Part shown: one piece after another, positions 9,788 through 18,882 of the stretch
Layout: each line of letters starts with the position of its first letter
How positions within the stretch are numbered: position 1 is the stretch's first letter
Source: Raineyella sp964402325
Lineage (GTDB): Bacteria > Actinomycetota > Actinomycetes > Propionibacteriales > Propionibacteriaceae
Direction: 5' to 3'
DNA: 64,000 nt
Assembly (NCBI GenBank): GCA_964402325.1
Contig: CAYOBI010000005.1
Coordinates: forward strand, 11,485 to 75,484
Translations under genes and position numbers: made by a program
The notes under the pieces: generated by a model
What the model saw: only the letters and a program-made list of their open reading frames with translations
What the model was told of the DNA's origin: nothing
Database searches by the model: none

Positions 9788-10446
9788 GACACGTGATTCT
9801 GGCCCGGTTCCCAGAAGTTGGTCTGGTAGTTCAGCACCTCGCCGGGTTCGAAGAGGTCGTCGACGCCGTCCGCTGCGTCCACCTCGCCGCGGGACGGGGA
9901 CGTCGTCCGGGTCGAGACCGCGTTCACCTCGAGCAGCGGGCGCAGGCCCGGGGTGGTGGTGAGCTGGCCCAGGCCCATGTAGTTGAGGATCGCCATCGCG
10001 TAGCCCAGGTCGCCCGGGGGGACCGGCGTCGCCCCGGCCAGGCTGGCGAACTGCTGGGCGGTGTCCTCCACCGCGGACTGGTCGACCAGTTCGAAGTCGT
10101 GCCGGGTGAGTACCGAGACGACCTCGCCGCGGGGCACCGACTGCGCCGATCCGGGGGAGCCGGCCGTGCTCCGGCCGGCGGACGACCCGCGGCCCTCCTC
10201 GCCGTCGCCGACGAACCCGAAACCCCGGCCGCAGTAGGCGACCTGGGCGTCCTGGAAGTCCAGCAAGGCCCCCTCGAGCCGGATGTCGGCGTCCTCCAGG
10301 TCACGCGGGTCCGACCCGGGACGCAGCGAGGCGAGGCGCTCGAGATGGATCAGGACCTGTTCGGCGAACTGCCGGCCGCTGCGGACGAGCTCCTGATAGG
10401 CGTCCGTGGACCATTGGGCGCCGGCGGAGGGAGAGGTTGGGGCCAT
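9784..10446 (-). CDS. Hypothetical protein coupled to the macrodomain gene
   Basis: A 220-aa soluble acidic protein with no family I recognise. The first 75 residues are predicted helical (YQELVRSGRQFAEQVLIHLERL). A low-complexity Gly/Ser linker follows at about 88-107, then a second folded region (RGEVVSVLTRHDFELVDQ, LGYAMAILNYMGLGQL). There is no signal peptide or membrane segment. Start ATG 10446. The four-base ATGA overlap with the macrodomain gene suggests a shared role, perhaps in ADP-ribose metabolism; that is inference only. Confidence 0.6.
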   Translation of the reverse strand: MAPTSPSAGAQWSTDAYQELVRSGRQFAEQVLIHLERLASLRPGSDPRDLEDADIRLEGALLDFQDAQVAYCGRGFGFVGDGEEGRGSSAGRSTAGSPGSAQSVPRGEVVSVLTRHDFELVDQSAVEDTAQQFASLAGATPVPPGDLGYAMAILNYMGLGQLTTTPGLRPLLEVNAVSTRTTSPSRGEVDAADGVDDLFEPGEVLNYQTNFWEPGQNHVS

Positions 10447-10481
10447 GGTCCCTACGGTATAGCGCCGCACCCGGTGCGCGA

Positions 10482-10556
10482 TGGAGCTCCCACAGGGAGT
10501 CGAACCCTGGTCTGCTCTTTACAAGAGAGCTGTTCTGGCCGTTGAACTACGGGAGC
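10482..10556 (-). tRNA. tRNA-Thr(TGT)
   Basis: Complete cloverleaf on the minus strand. Acceptor GCTCCCG pairs with TGGGAGC, D-arm GTTC/GAAC, anticodon stem GCTCT/AGAGC with loop CTTGTAA (anticodon TGT), T-arm CAGGG/CCCTG around TTCGACT. A genomic CCA follows the discriminator T. It separates the macrodomain pair from the DUF3263 gene. Confidence 0.93.
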
Positions 10557-10615
10557 GCAGGCCAACATTGTGCCGTGGCGCCGCGAGGATGTCGAAAGCG
10601 CGGACCACGCCTAGC

Positions 10616-10891
10616 ATGGCCCCCATGACCCTCGGCGAGCAGGAACAGCGGCTGCTGGACTACGAGGCGGCCTGGTGGAAGTACGCCGCGACGAAGAGCG
10701 AGGGCATCCGGGAACGGTTCGGGCTGTCCGCGACCCGCTACTACCAGGCGCTGAACGCCCTGCTGGACGACCCGGACGCGCTGGCGTACGACCCGCTGCT
10801 GGTGCAGCGGCTGCGCCGCGAACGTGACCGGCGTCAGCGCGAGCGGTCGGCCCGGCGTCTGGACCGGCCGGCGGAGGACCGGGCGTTGTAG
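10616..10891 (+). CDS. DUF3263 domain-containing protein
   Basis: A small basic protein of about 91 aa, of a family restricted to Actinomycetes. The core (EQRLLDYEAAWWKYAATKSEGIRERFGLSATRYYQALNALL) looks like a helix-turn-helix with the conserved WWK and SATRYYQ segments, followed by an Arg-rich tail. DNA binding is inferred. The start is ATG 10616 or the in-frame ATG 10625 (MTLGEQEQRL), which matches relatives equally well. Neither has a strong ribosome-binding site. Its 3' end overlaps the convergent gene at 10834 by 58 bases. Confidence 0.82.
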   Translation: MAPMTLGEQEQRLLDYEAAWWKYAATKSEGIRERFGLSATRYYQALNALLDDPDALAYDPLLVQRLRRERDRRQRERSARRLDRPAEDRAL

Positions 10892-11277
10892 CCGCCGTCG
10901 GTGAGCCCGGCCCGGACCTCGAACCAGTTGGCCGCGGCGAGGTCGCCGGTGCGCAGCCAGGACCAGGCCGACGCCGCCAGGTACGCCGGCAGCATCGGTA
11001 GCCCCAGCCACCGGCACCACTGGCTGCTGTGCCGCTCCTCGTGGGCGAGCAACCGCGGGAGCCGTACGGCCAACTCCTCGAACCGGCCGGGGGTGATCAC
11101 CACCGAGCCGACGGTGAACGCCCCGGCGATCGGGAACCCCAGCCGGTAGCCCTCGGCCAGGTGCAGCCCGCGCGGCCCGCGGCGGACCTCGCAGCGCCCG
11201 ACCGCCGCCACCAGTAGGCCGAGCGGGGTGGAGAGGTTGGCCCAGTTCGCCAGGCTGCGCAGTCGGAAGGCGTCCAT
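10834..11277 (-). CDS. Putative HExxH metallopeptidase-like protein
   Basis: A 147-aa protein with ATG 11277. The motif LLAHEERHSSQW contains HExxH, the zinc-binding core of many metallopeptidases. No further ligand can be assigned. Flanking hydrophobic stretches (LSTPLGLLVAAVG, LPMLPAYLAASAWSWL) suggest membrane association. The C-terminus is a basic Arg/Ser tail that overlaps the DUF3263 gene antisense, so the true 3' end is less certain than the core. It diverges from groEL, with the CIRCE operators just upstream. Confidence 0.6.
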   Translation of the reverse strand: MDAFRLRSLANWANLSTPLGLLVAAVGRCEVRRGPRGLHLAEGYRLGFPIAGAFTVGSVVITPGRFEELAVRLPRLLAHEERHSSQWCRWLGLPMLPAYLAASAWSWLRTGDLAAANWFEVRAGLTDGGYNARSSAGRSRRRADRSR

Positions 11278-11301
11278 CCGGCCAGTCTTCCACCCCAGCT
11301 G

Positions 11302-11328
11302 TTTGCACTCCCTTGGGGTGAGTGCTAA
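11302..11328 (+). promoter_or_regulatory. CIRCE element 1 (HrcA operator)
   Basis: TTTGCACTC, a 9-base spacer, then GAGTGCTAA: the inverted repeat bound by the heat-shock repressor HrcA, with one or two mismatches in the left arm. Confidence 0.92.
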
Positions 11329-11336
11329 CAATTGCT

Positions 11337-11363
11337 TTGGCACTCCCCGCGGGTGAGTGCTAC
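11337..11363 (+). promoter_or_regulatory. CIRCE element 2 (HrcA operator)
   Basis: TTGGCACTC, a 9-base spacer, then GAGTGCTAC. It starts 8 bases after the first CIRCE, making a tandem pair upstream of groEL. Its position 120-150 bases before the start codon fits HrcA repression of groEL. Confidence 0.9.
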
Positions 11364-11485
11364 GCACGTGGGACTGGTGAGGCCCGGCCGGGCCGTCCGT
11401 CGCGGGCACCGGTCGCATGCGCACCCAGACACTACGGACAAGCAACGGGGCCCCGCGCCTCGATTTGCGGGAGGATTCCCGGGAC

Positions 11486-13108
<1,623 letters not shown>

Positions 13109-13126
13109 GCCACGTCCGAGCCAGAT

Positions 13127-13160
13127 CCGGAGGGCGGTCCCGTGAGGGGCCGCCCTCCGG
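13127..13160 (+). terminator. groEL terminator hairpin
   Basis: A perfect 11-bp GC stem: CCGGAGGGCGG (13127-13137) with CCGCCCTCCGG (13150-13160), 12-base loop, starting 18 bases past the groEL stop. No T-run follows. It also stands at the end of the convergent lipoprotein gene, so it may serve both. Confidence 0.75.
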
Positions 13161-13170
13161 CCGTCCCGGG

Positions 13171-13746
13171 TCAGGCCCGGTGGGTCGTCCAGACCACGTC
13201 CGCCCAGACGATCCGGGCAGCGTCGCGCCGGTCCGGCGCCAGGTCGTAGACGACCCGGGCGCTGTAGCCGCTCTGCGGGGCGAGGGTCGTGGGCAGCACC
13301 CGACCCTCGGGGCCGAGCACCGTCGCCGGTCCGTACGCCCCGGACCGCAGCACCGGCGCGTCGGCCGGCAGCGTGACCTCGGTGCTGCCCGGGTTCTGCA
13401 CGGTGAACTCCACCGCGGTGACCCGGGCGGTCGACTCGCCGCGGCCCTTCGGCGGGCGGGCGTCGCCGATCCCGAGGATGCAGATCTCGAGGTGGCCGGT
13501 GGCGCTCACTTGGGTGACGTCCAGCGGCAGCGCGGTGGTCGGGGCGACGGCCGGGCCGATGCAGCGCTGGGTCGGGATCGGGCCGGGGTCGCGGTCCAGC
13601 CGTACGTTCATCGGTCCGGGGCCGCAGCCGGTGAGCAGCAGCAGGCCCAGCGCGCCCGCCGTGACGACGCGCCGTCCCCGTGCGGTGTGTGACAGTGCGG
13701 TGTGTGACAGTGCGGTGTGTGACAGTGCGGTGTGTGACAGTGCCAT
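13171..13746 (-). CDS. Lipoprotein with a tandem ALSHT repeat before the signal sequence
   Basis: A 191-aa predicted lipoprotein. After ATG 13746 come four exact copies of Ala-Leu-Ser-His-Thr encoded by 15-bp repeats. ARGRRVV and a hydrophobic stretch follow, ending in the lipobox LLLTGC. The mature part (GPGPMNVRLDRDPGPIPTQRC onward) is a beta-rich extracytoplasmic domain with no family I recognise. The same ATG and repeat recur beyond the gap (ATG at 13901), where a GGGGAGG ribosome-binding site lies 5-6 bases upstream. I infer that these are one and the same start and that the gap is spurious. Confidence 0.7.
   Translation of the reverse strand: MALSHTALSHTALSHTALSHTARGRRVVTAGALGLLLLTGCGPGPMNVRLDRDPGPIPTQRCIGPAVAPTTALPLDVTQVSATGHLEICILGIGDARPPKGRGESTARVTAVEFTVQNPGSTEVTLPADAPVLRSGAYGPATVLGPEGRVLPTTLAPQSGYSARVVYDLAPDRRDAARIVWADVVWTTHRA
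13681..13740 (-). repeat. Four exact 15-bp tandem repeats, left of gap
   Basis: The unit TGCGGTGTGTGACAG is repeated four times without mismatch. In the lipoprotein frame it encodes ALSHT. Unit length is a multiple of three, so copy-number changes keep the frame. Confidence 0.95.
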
Positions 13747-13749
13747 GAC

Positions 13750-13849
13750 NNNNNNNNNNNNNNNNNNNNNNNNNNNNNNNNNNNNNNNNNNNNNNNNNNN
13801 NNNNNNNNNNNNNNNNNNNNNNNNNNNNNNNNNNNNNNNNNNNNNNNNN
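13750..13849. other. Assembly gap of 100 N, probably artefactual
   Basis: The 55 bases before the gap (13695-13749) equal the 55 bases after it (13850-13904). The two contigs therefore appear to overlap inside the 15-bp repeat array and were not merged. Confidence 0.9.
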
Positions 13850-13850
13850 G

Positions 13851-13895
13851 TGCGGTGTGTGACAGTGCGGTGTGTGACAGTGCGGTGTGTGACAG
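13851..13895 (-). repeat. Three exact 15-bp tandem repeats, right of gap
   Basis: The same unit as at 13681-13740, in three copies, then TGCCATGAC and unique sequence holding the GGGGAGG ribosome-binding site. It is likely a duplicate representation of the left array. Confidence 0.93.
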
Positions 13896-13961
13896 TGCCA
13901 TGACGCCTCCCCTGGTGGCGATCTCCCGCCATTCCCGGGGCGAGCTTGCCACAATGGCCCC

Positions 13962-15113
13962 ATGGAGCTGATACCGGTGGTCGACGGACACAACGACCTG
14001 GCCTGGGCACTGCGCGAGTACGGCTACGACCTGCTGGCGCACGAGCTGGACCGGGACCGCCCGGAGTTCCACACCGACGTGCCCCGGCTGCGGGCCGGCG
14101 GGGTGCGCGCCCAGTTCTGGTCGGTCTGGGTGCCCGGCACGCTGGCCGGGGACCAGGCCGTCGCGGCCACCCTCGAGCAGATCGACGCGGTGGGGGCGTT
14201 CATCGACCGCTACCCAGCGCACTTCGCCCGGGTGGGCGACGCCGACGACTTCGACCGACTGGTGGCCGCGGGGCCGGACGCGCCGATCGCCTCGCTGATG
14301 GGCGCCGAGGGCGGCCACTCGATCGCCAACTCGCTCGGGGTGCTGCGGACGCTGCACCGGCTGGGCGTGCGCTACCTCACCCTGACCCACAACGAGAACA
14401 ACGACTGGGCCGACTCGGCGACCGACGAACCGCGCCACCACGGGCTGACCGCGTTCGGCACCGAGGTGATCCGGGAGATGAACCGCCTCGGGATGATGGT
14501 CGACCTCTCCCACACCTCCGTCGACACGATGGCCGACGCCCTCGCCGTCTCCACCGCGCCGGTGATCTTCTCGCACTCCTCCGCCCGGGCCGTCTGCCCG
14601 CACCCGCGCAACGTGCCGGACGACGTCCTCGCCGACCTGGCCGCCCAGGGTGGCCTGTGCATGGCGACGTTCGTCGCGCCGTTCGTCTCCCCGGCGGCGT
14701 ACGAGTGGCGCAGCCGCGCCGAGGACGAGGCCCGCCACGAGGGCATCGACGTGCACGACCACGAGCAGATGGGGGCCTTCTACGAGGCGTACCCGATCCC
14801 GATGCCGCCGGCCACCCTGGAGGACGTCGTGGCGCACTTCGAGCACCTGCGCGAGGTCGTCGGCGTCGACCACCTGGGCGTCGGCGGCGACTTCGACGGC
14901 ACCAGCTGGCTGCCCGAGGGCCTGTCCGACGTCTCCTGCTACCCGCGGCTGTGGGAGGCGCTGGCCCGCGGCGGCTGGAGCCGCGATGACCTGGCGAAGG
15001 TCGGCTGGCGCAACATGTCGCGGGTGCTGCACGCGGTCGAGGACCGGGCCGGCGCCATGCAGGCGACCGAGCGTGTTCCCGCTGACGAGTCCGCGGCCAT
15101 GCGGCCGGCCTGA
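13962..15113 (+). CDS. Membrane dipeptidase family M19 (renal dipeptidase-like)
   Basis: Zinc-dependent amidohydrolase-fold dipeptidase of 383 aa. Metal-site motifs are PVVDGHNDLAWAL (HxD), GAEGGHSI (bridging Glu), DLSHTSVDTM (His), VIFSHSSARAVCPHPRNVPDD (His) and LGVGGDFDGTSW (Asp). There is no signal peptide, so it is probably cytoplasmic and may hydrolyse L,D- or D-configured dipeptides. Start ATG 13962; a nearby upstream ATG is out of frame. cutC follows after 12 bases, suggesting an operon. Confidence 0.9.
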   Translation: MELIPVVDGHNDLAWALREYGYDLLAHELDRDRPEFHTDVPRLRAGGVRAQFWSVWVPGTLAGDQAVAATLEQIDAVGAFIDRYPAHFARVGDADDFDRLVAAGPDAPIASLMGAEGGHSIANSLGVLRTLHRLGVRYLTLTHNENNDWADSATDEPRHHGLTAFGTEVIREMNRLGMMVDLSHTSVDTMADALAVSTAPVIFSHSSARAVCPHPRNVPDDVLADLAAQGGLCMATFVAPFVSPAAYEWRSRAEDEARHEGIDVHDHEQMGAFYEAYPIPMPPATLEDVVAHFEHLREVVGVDHLGVGGDFDGTSWLPEGLSDVSCYPRLWEALARGGWSRDDLAKVGWRNMSRVLHAVEDRAGAMQATERVPADESAAMRPA

Positions 15114-15125
15114 CGGAGGGCGCCG

Positions 15126-15833
15126 ATGGACAGTGTCCTGGAGGTGCTCTGCGGGCACCCCGACGACGCGCGCCGGGCCGAGGAGGGCGGTGCCGACCGG
15201 GTGCACCTGGTCGCGCAGGCCGGGGCGGGGGAGATGTCACCCCCGCCCGACGTCGTCGCACAGGTGTGTGCCGCGACCGCGCTGCCGGTCCGGGTCACGT
15301 TGCGGCTGCGTGAGGGCTGGACCACCGACGGCGGTGAGGTGACCCGGCTGCGTGGCCTGGCGGCCGCCTACCTCGACGCCGGCGCCGAGGGCATGGTGAT
15401 GGGCTTCCTGGACCCCTGGTCGGGTGTCGATGCCGAGGTCTGCGCGACGGTGGTCGGTGACGCCGGCTGGCCGTGGACGTACGACCGGGCGGTCGACCAG
15501 TGCCTGGACTTCGACCACGCCTGGGCGGCACTGCGCCGCCTGCCCGGGCTGGACCAGGTGATGAGCGCAGGCTCGGCCCGTGGCCTGGAGCACGGCCTGG
15601 ACGGGCTGGTCGACCGGGCCCGGAGCGACCGCTGGGCGGCGGAGAACCTGATGGCCGCCGGCGGGCTGGCGCCCGAGCACGTGCCCTGGTTGCACCGCGC
15701 CGGCGTCCGGGCGTTCCATGTCGACGCCCAGGTCCGCCCGCTCGGGTCGTACCGTGCCTGGGTGGACGCCGGCCTGGTGCACACCTGGCGCGACCTGCTG
15801 GACCGCAGCGACCGTCGGGCTGCGGCCCGCTGA
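15126..15833 (+). CDS. cutC: CutC-family protein (copper homeostasis family)
   Basis: A 235-aa TIM-barrel protein. LEVLCGHPDDARRAEEGGADRVHLVAQAGAGEMSP matches the CutC N-terminus, AAAYLDAGAEGMVMGFLD the central strand, and WTYDRAVDQC corresponds to the usual FHRAFD motif. The copper role of CutC was inferred in E. coli and is disputed; the real activity may be different. It lies 12 bases after the dipeptidase gene and is probably co-transcribed. Confidence 0.85.
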   Translation: MDSVLEVLCGHPDDARRAEEGGADRVHLVAQAGAGEMSPPPDVVAQVCAATALPVRVTLRLREGWTTDGGEVTRLRGLAAAYLDAGAEGMVMGFLDPWSGVDAEVCATVVGDAGWPWTYDRAVDQCLDFDHAWAALRRLPGLDQVMSAGSARGLEHGLDGLVDRARSDRWAAENLMAAGGLAPEHVPWLHRAGVRAFHVDAQVRPLGSYRAWVDAGLVHTWRDLLDRSDRRAAAR

Positions 15834-15892
15834 GGGATCCGGGCGGCCGCCCGCTGAGGAGGTGGTGTCGGGCGGGTGGAATGATCGTCGGC

Positions 15893-16564
15893 ATGTACAT
15901 CCCGCAGCACTTCGCGATGGGCGACGACGAGATCCGTACGCTCCTGGCCTCGGTCGGTGCCGCCGACCTGGTCACCCGGCACGGCGACGACCTCGAGGCG
16001 ACCTACCTCCCGTTCGTGTACGACCCGTCCCCGGCGCCGTACGGCCGGCTGATCGCCCATGTGCAGCGCAACAACCCGCAGGTCCGCGAGCCGATCACCG
16101 GCCCGGGCCTGGTGATCGCCCACGGCACCGAGCACTACGTCAGCCCGGTCGGGCTGCCGTCGGAGGCGGAGCACGGCAGGGTCGTCCCGACCTGGGACTA
16201 CGTCACCGTCCACGTCCGCGGCGAGGTGCGGCTGCACGACGATCCGCAGTGGACCCGGGAGGCGGTGACCGTGCTGAGCGAGCGGCACGAACCGGGCGAC
16301 GAGTGGACCGTCCAGGACCCGCCCGGCGACTTCGTCGACCGGATGCTGCGGGCCGTGATCGGGGTCGAGTTCGTCATCACCGGCTGGTCCGGCAAGGCGA
16401 AGATGGCGCAGAACAAGGCACCGGCCGACCTGGTCGTGCTGATCGACCGGCTGCGCGCCGCCGGCGACGCCGAGGGGGCCGACTACCTCGAGCGGGTCAG
16501 CCTGCCGGCCGCCACGGCCCGTGCCGAACTGGTCGCCGACGTACGGTCCCGGGGGCGTGGCTGA
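15893..16564 (+). CDS. FMN-binding negative transcriptional regulator (PaiB-like)
   Basis: A flavin-reductase-like split-barrel protein of about 223 aa, of the PaiB family. It begins MYIPQHFAM, the conserved family start, so I prefer ATG 15893 over ATG 15881. Further family segments are ATYLPFVYDP, GRLIAHVQRNNPQ, YVSPVGLPS, VVPTWDYVTVHVRG and GVEFVITGWSGKAKMAQNK. Bacillus PaiB represses sporulation and protease genes, but most family members are uncharacterised. Here the FMN-binding barrel is clear while a DNA-binding role is uncertain. Confidence 0.87.
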   Translation: MYIPQHFAMGDDEIRTLLASVGAADLVTRHGDDLEATYLPFVYDPSPAPYGRLIAHVQRNNPQVREPITGPGLVIAHGTEHYVSPVGLPSEAEHGRVVPTWDYVTVHVRGEVRLHDDPQWTREAVTVLSERHEPGDEWTVQDPPGDFVDRMLRAVIGVEFVITGWSGKAKMAQNKAPADLVVLIDRLRAAGDAEGADYLERVSLPAATARAELVADVRSRGRG

Positions 16565-16585
16565 GCCCGGGGCTACGCTGGGCGG

Positions 16586-17218
16586 GTGAGTTCTGCACAC
16601 CAGCCCCACTTCCGGGAACGTCCCGGCATCGCCGTCGAGCCGCAGCGCAGGCCGTGGAAATACCGGCGGGCCTCCCGGGTCGTCATCGTCGGCCCGGGGG
16701 AGCGCGAGCCGGAGGTGCTGCTGTTCCACGACAGCGATCCCGGTCTGGCCGGGTCCACCTGGTGGGTCACTCCCGGCGGCGGCATCGACGGTGACGAGAC
16801 CCCTGCCCGGGCGGCGGTCCGGGAGGTGCGGGAGGAGACCGGCTGGGTCGCCGACGAGGCGGACCTGCTCGGCCCGATCGCGCACCGGGTGGTGCGGCAC
16901 GGCTACTCCGACCAGGTGCTGGAGCAGGAGGAGTGGTTCTTCCTGCTGGCCACCCCGCGGTTCCTGGTCTCCACGGACGGTCACACCGAGGACGAGCAGC
17001 TCACCCTGAAGGGTTCGCGCTGGTGGCCGCTGAGCATGATCGCCACGGCCGAGGAGTGGATCTGGCCGGCCGGTCTGCTCGATCTGGTGGCCCTGGGTGA
17101 CCTGCCGGCCCAGTGGCCGCGGGAGCTCGGCCTGGAGGAGACCGAGTCGACCGTCCCGGTGTCCGGGGCTCAGCCGCGGTCGAGCTCCTCGAGGTCGTCG
17201 GCGTCCACGATCCGGTAG
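16586..17218 (+). CDS. NUDIX hydrolase
   Basis: A 210-aa nucleoside-diphosphate-X hydrolase. The NUDIX box GGGIDGDETPARAAVREVREETGW carries the REVREE metal ligands. VTPGG precedes it and EWFFLL is a typical later strand. Substrate not predictable. Start GTG 16586, just after the paiB-like stop. The last 16 or so residues (SSSSRSSASTIR) overlap the convergent helicase gene by 49 bases and may not be conserved. Confidence 0.88.
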   Translation: MSSAHQPHFRERPGIAVEPQRRPWKYRRASRVVIVGPGEREPEVLLFHDSDPGLAGSTWWVTPGGGIDGDETPARAAVREVREETGWVADEADLLGPIAHRVVRHGYSDQVLEQEEWFFLLATPRFLVSTDGHTEDEQLTLKGSRWWPLSMIATAEEWIWPAGLLDLVALGDLPAQWPRELGLEETESTVPVSGAQPRSSSSRSSASTIR

Positions 17219-18822
17219 CTGTAGCCCTGCTCGGCCAGGAACCGCTGCCGGTGCTGGGCGAAGTCCGCGTCGGAGGTGTCCCGCGACACCACCGCGTAGA
17301 AGCGGGCCGTCTTGTCCCCCGAGGGCCGCAGCAGCCGGCCGAGGCGCTGCGCCTCCTCCTGGCGGGAGCCGAACGCCCCCGAGACCTGGATCGCCACCTC
17401 GGCGGTGGGCAGGTCGATGGAGAAGTTCGCCACCTTGGAGACGACCAGCAGGGTGATCTCCCCGCTGCGGAAGGCGGCGAACAGCTCCTCGCGCCGTGAG
17501 TTGGGCGTCGACCCCTTGATCAGCGGGGCGTCGAGGGCCTCGGCGAGCTCGTCGAGCTGGTCGACGTACTGCCCGATCACCAGGGTCGGGGTGCCGCGGT
17601 GGTGTGCCACCAGGTCGAGGATGGTCCGCTGCTTGGTCTCCGCCGTCGCCGCCAGCCGGTACCGTACGTCCGGCTCCGCCATCGCGTACGCCAACCGCTC
17701 GTCGTCGCGCAGCGTGACCCGCACCTCGATGCACTGCGCCGGCGCGATCCAGCCCTGGTTCTCCAGGTCCTTCCACGGCGCGTCGAACCGCTTGGGCCCG
17801 ATCAACGAGAACACGTCGCCCTCGTGACCGTCCTCGCGGACCAGGGTCGCGGTCAGCCCGAGGCGCCGGCGGGCCTGCAGGTCCGCCGTCATCCGGAACA
17901 CCGGAGCCGGCAGCAGGTGCACCTCGTCGTAGATCACCAGACCCCAGTCCCGGGCACTGAACAGCTCCAGGTGCGGGTGCACGCCGTTGCGCTTGGTGGT
18001 GATCACCTGGTACGTCGCGATGGTGACCGGCCGGATCTCCTTGCGGGCGCCGGAGTACTCGCCGATCTCGTCGGCGGTCAGCGTGGTGCGGCGCAGCAAC
18101 TCGTCGCGCCACTGCCGGGCCGAGACGGTGTTGGTGACCAGGATCAGCGTCGTCGCCGAGGCCCGGGCCATCGCCGCCGCCCCGACCAGCGTCTTACCGG
18201 CGCCGCACGGTAGCACCACGACCCCCGAGCCGCCCTGCCAGAACGAGTCGACCGCCTGGCTCTGGTAGGTCCGCAGCTGCCAGCCGTCCTCGACCAGGGC
18301 GATCGGGTGCCGCTCGCCGTCGACGTAGCCGGCCAGGTCCTCGGCCGGCCAGCCGAGCTTCAGCAGCACCTGCTTGAGGTGGCCGCGTTCCGAGGGGTGC
18401 ACCGCCACGGTGTCGGCGTCGATCACCTGGCCGAGCATCCCGGCCACCTGCTTGGCCCGGACCACCTCGGTGAGCACCGCGGCGTCGGTGCAGACCAGCA
18501 CCAGGCCGTGCACCGGGTGCTTCTCGATCCGCAGCCGCCCGTACCGGTCCATCGTCTCGGCGACGTCGACCAGCAATGTGCTCGGCACCGGGTAGCGCGA
18601 GTAGGTCAGCAGCACGTCGACGACCTGCTCGGCGTCGTGGCCGGCCGCCCGGGCGTTCCACAGGCCCAGTGGGGTCAGCCGGTAGGTGTGGATGTGCTCC
18701 GGGGCCCGCTCCAGTTCGGCGAACGGGGCGATCGCCAGCCGGCACTCGTCGGCCAGCGGGTGGTCCACCTCGAGCAGGAGCGTACGGTCCGACTGCACGA
18801 CCAACGGTCCCAAACGTGACAT
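17170..18822 (-). CDS. XPB-type DNA repair helicase (SF2)
   Basis: A 550-aa superfamily 2 helicase related to eukaryotic/archaeal XPB. An N-terminal XPB/Ssl2-like domain (1-180) precedes motif I LPCGAGKT (about 204-210), Ia TLILVTNTVSARQW, II VIYDEVH, III LTATLVRED, and motif VI QEEAQRLGRLLRP in the second RecA lobe. Actinobacterial XPB unwinds 3'-5' and is proposed to act in nucleotide excision repair. The helicase-associated gene upstream on the same strand (stop 18883) is its usual partner. Confidence 0.92.
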   Translation of the reverse strand: MSRLGPLVVQSDRTLLLEVDHPLADECRLAIAPFAELERAPEHIHTYRLTPLGLWNARAAGHDAEQVVDVLLTYSRYPVPSTLLVDVAETMDRYGRLRIEKHPVHGLVLVCTDAAVLTEVVRAKQVAGMLGQVIDADTVAVHPSERGHLKQVLLKLGWPAEDLAGYVDGERHPIALVEDGWQLRTYQSQAVDSFWQGGSGVVVLPCGAGKTLVGAAAMARASATTLILVTNTVSARQWRDELLRRTTLTADEIGEYSGARKEIRPVTIATYQVITTKRNGVHPHLELFSARDWGLVIYDEVHLLPAPVFRMTADLQARRRLGLTATLVREDGHEGDVFSLIGPKRFDAPWKDLENQGWIAPAQCIEVRVTLRDDERLAYAMAEPDVRYRLAATAETKQRTILDLVAHHRGTPTLVIGQYVDQLDELAEALDAPLIKGSTPNSRREELFAAFRSGEITLLVVSKVANFSIDLPTAEVAIQVSGAFGSRQEEAQRLGRLLRPSGDKTARFYAVVSRDTSDADFAQHRQRFLAEQGYSYRIVDADDLEELDRG

Positions 18823-18882
18823 GGCGCCATTGTCGCACCGGCGGGCAAGCCGATCACCGGGCGGACCGCCCCCTGCCCGGGC

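Noticed and set aside
13681..13895. CRISPR-like array
   Set aside because: 15-bp units are directly contiguous with no spacers and are in frame with a coding sequence; the right copy duplicates the left.
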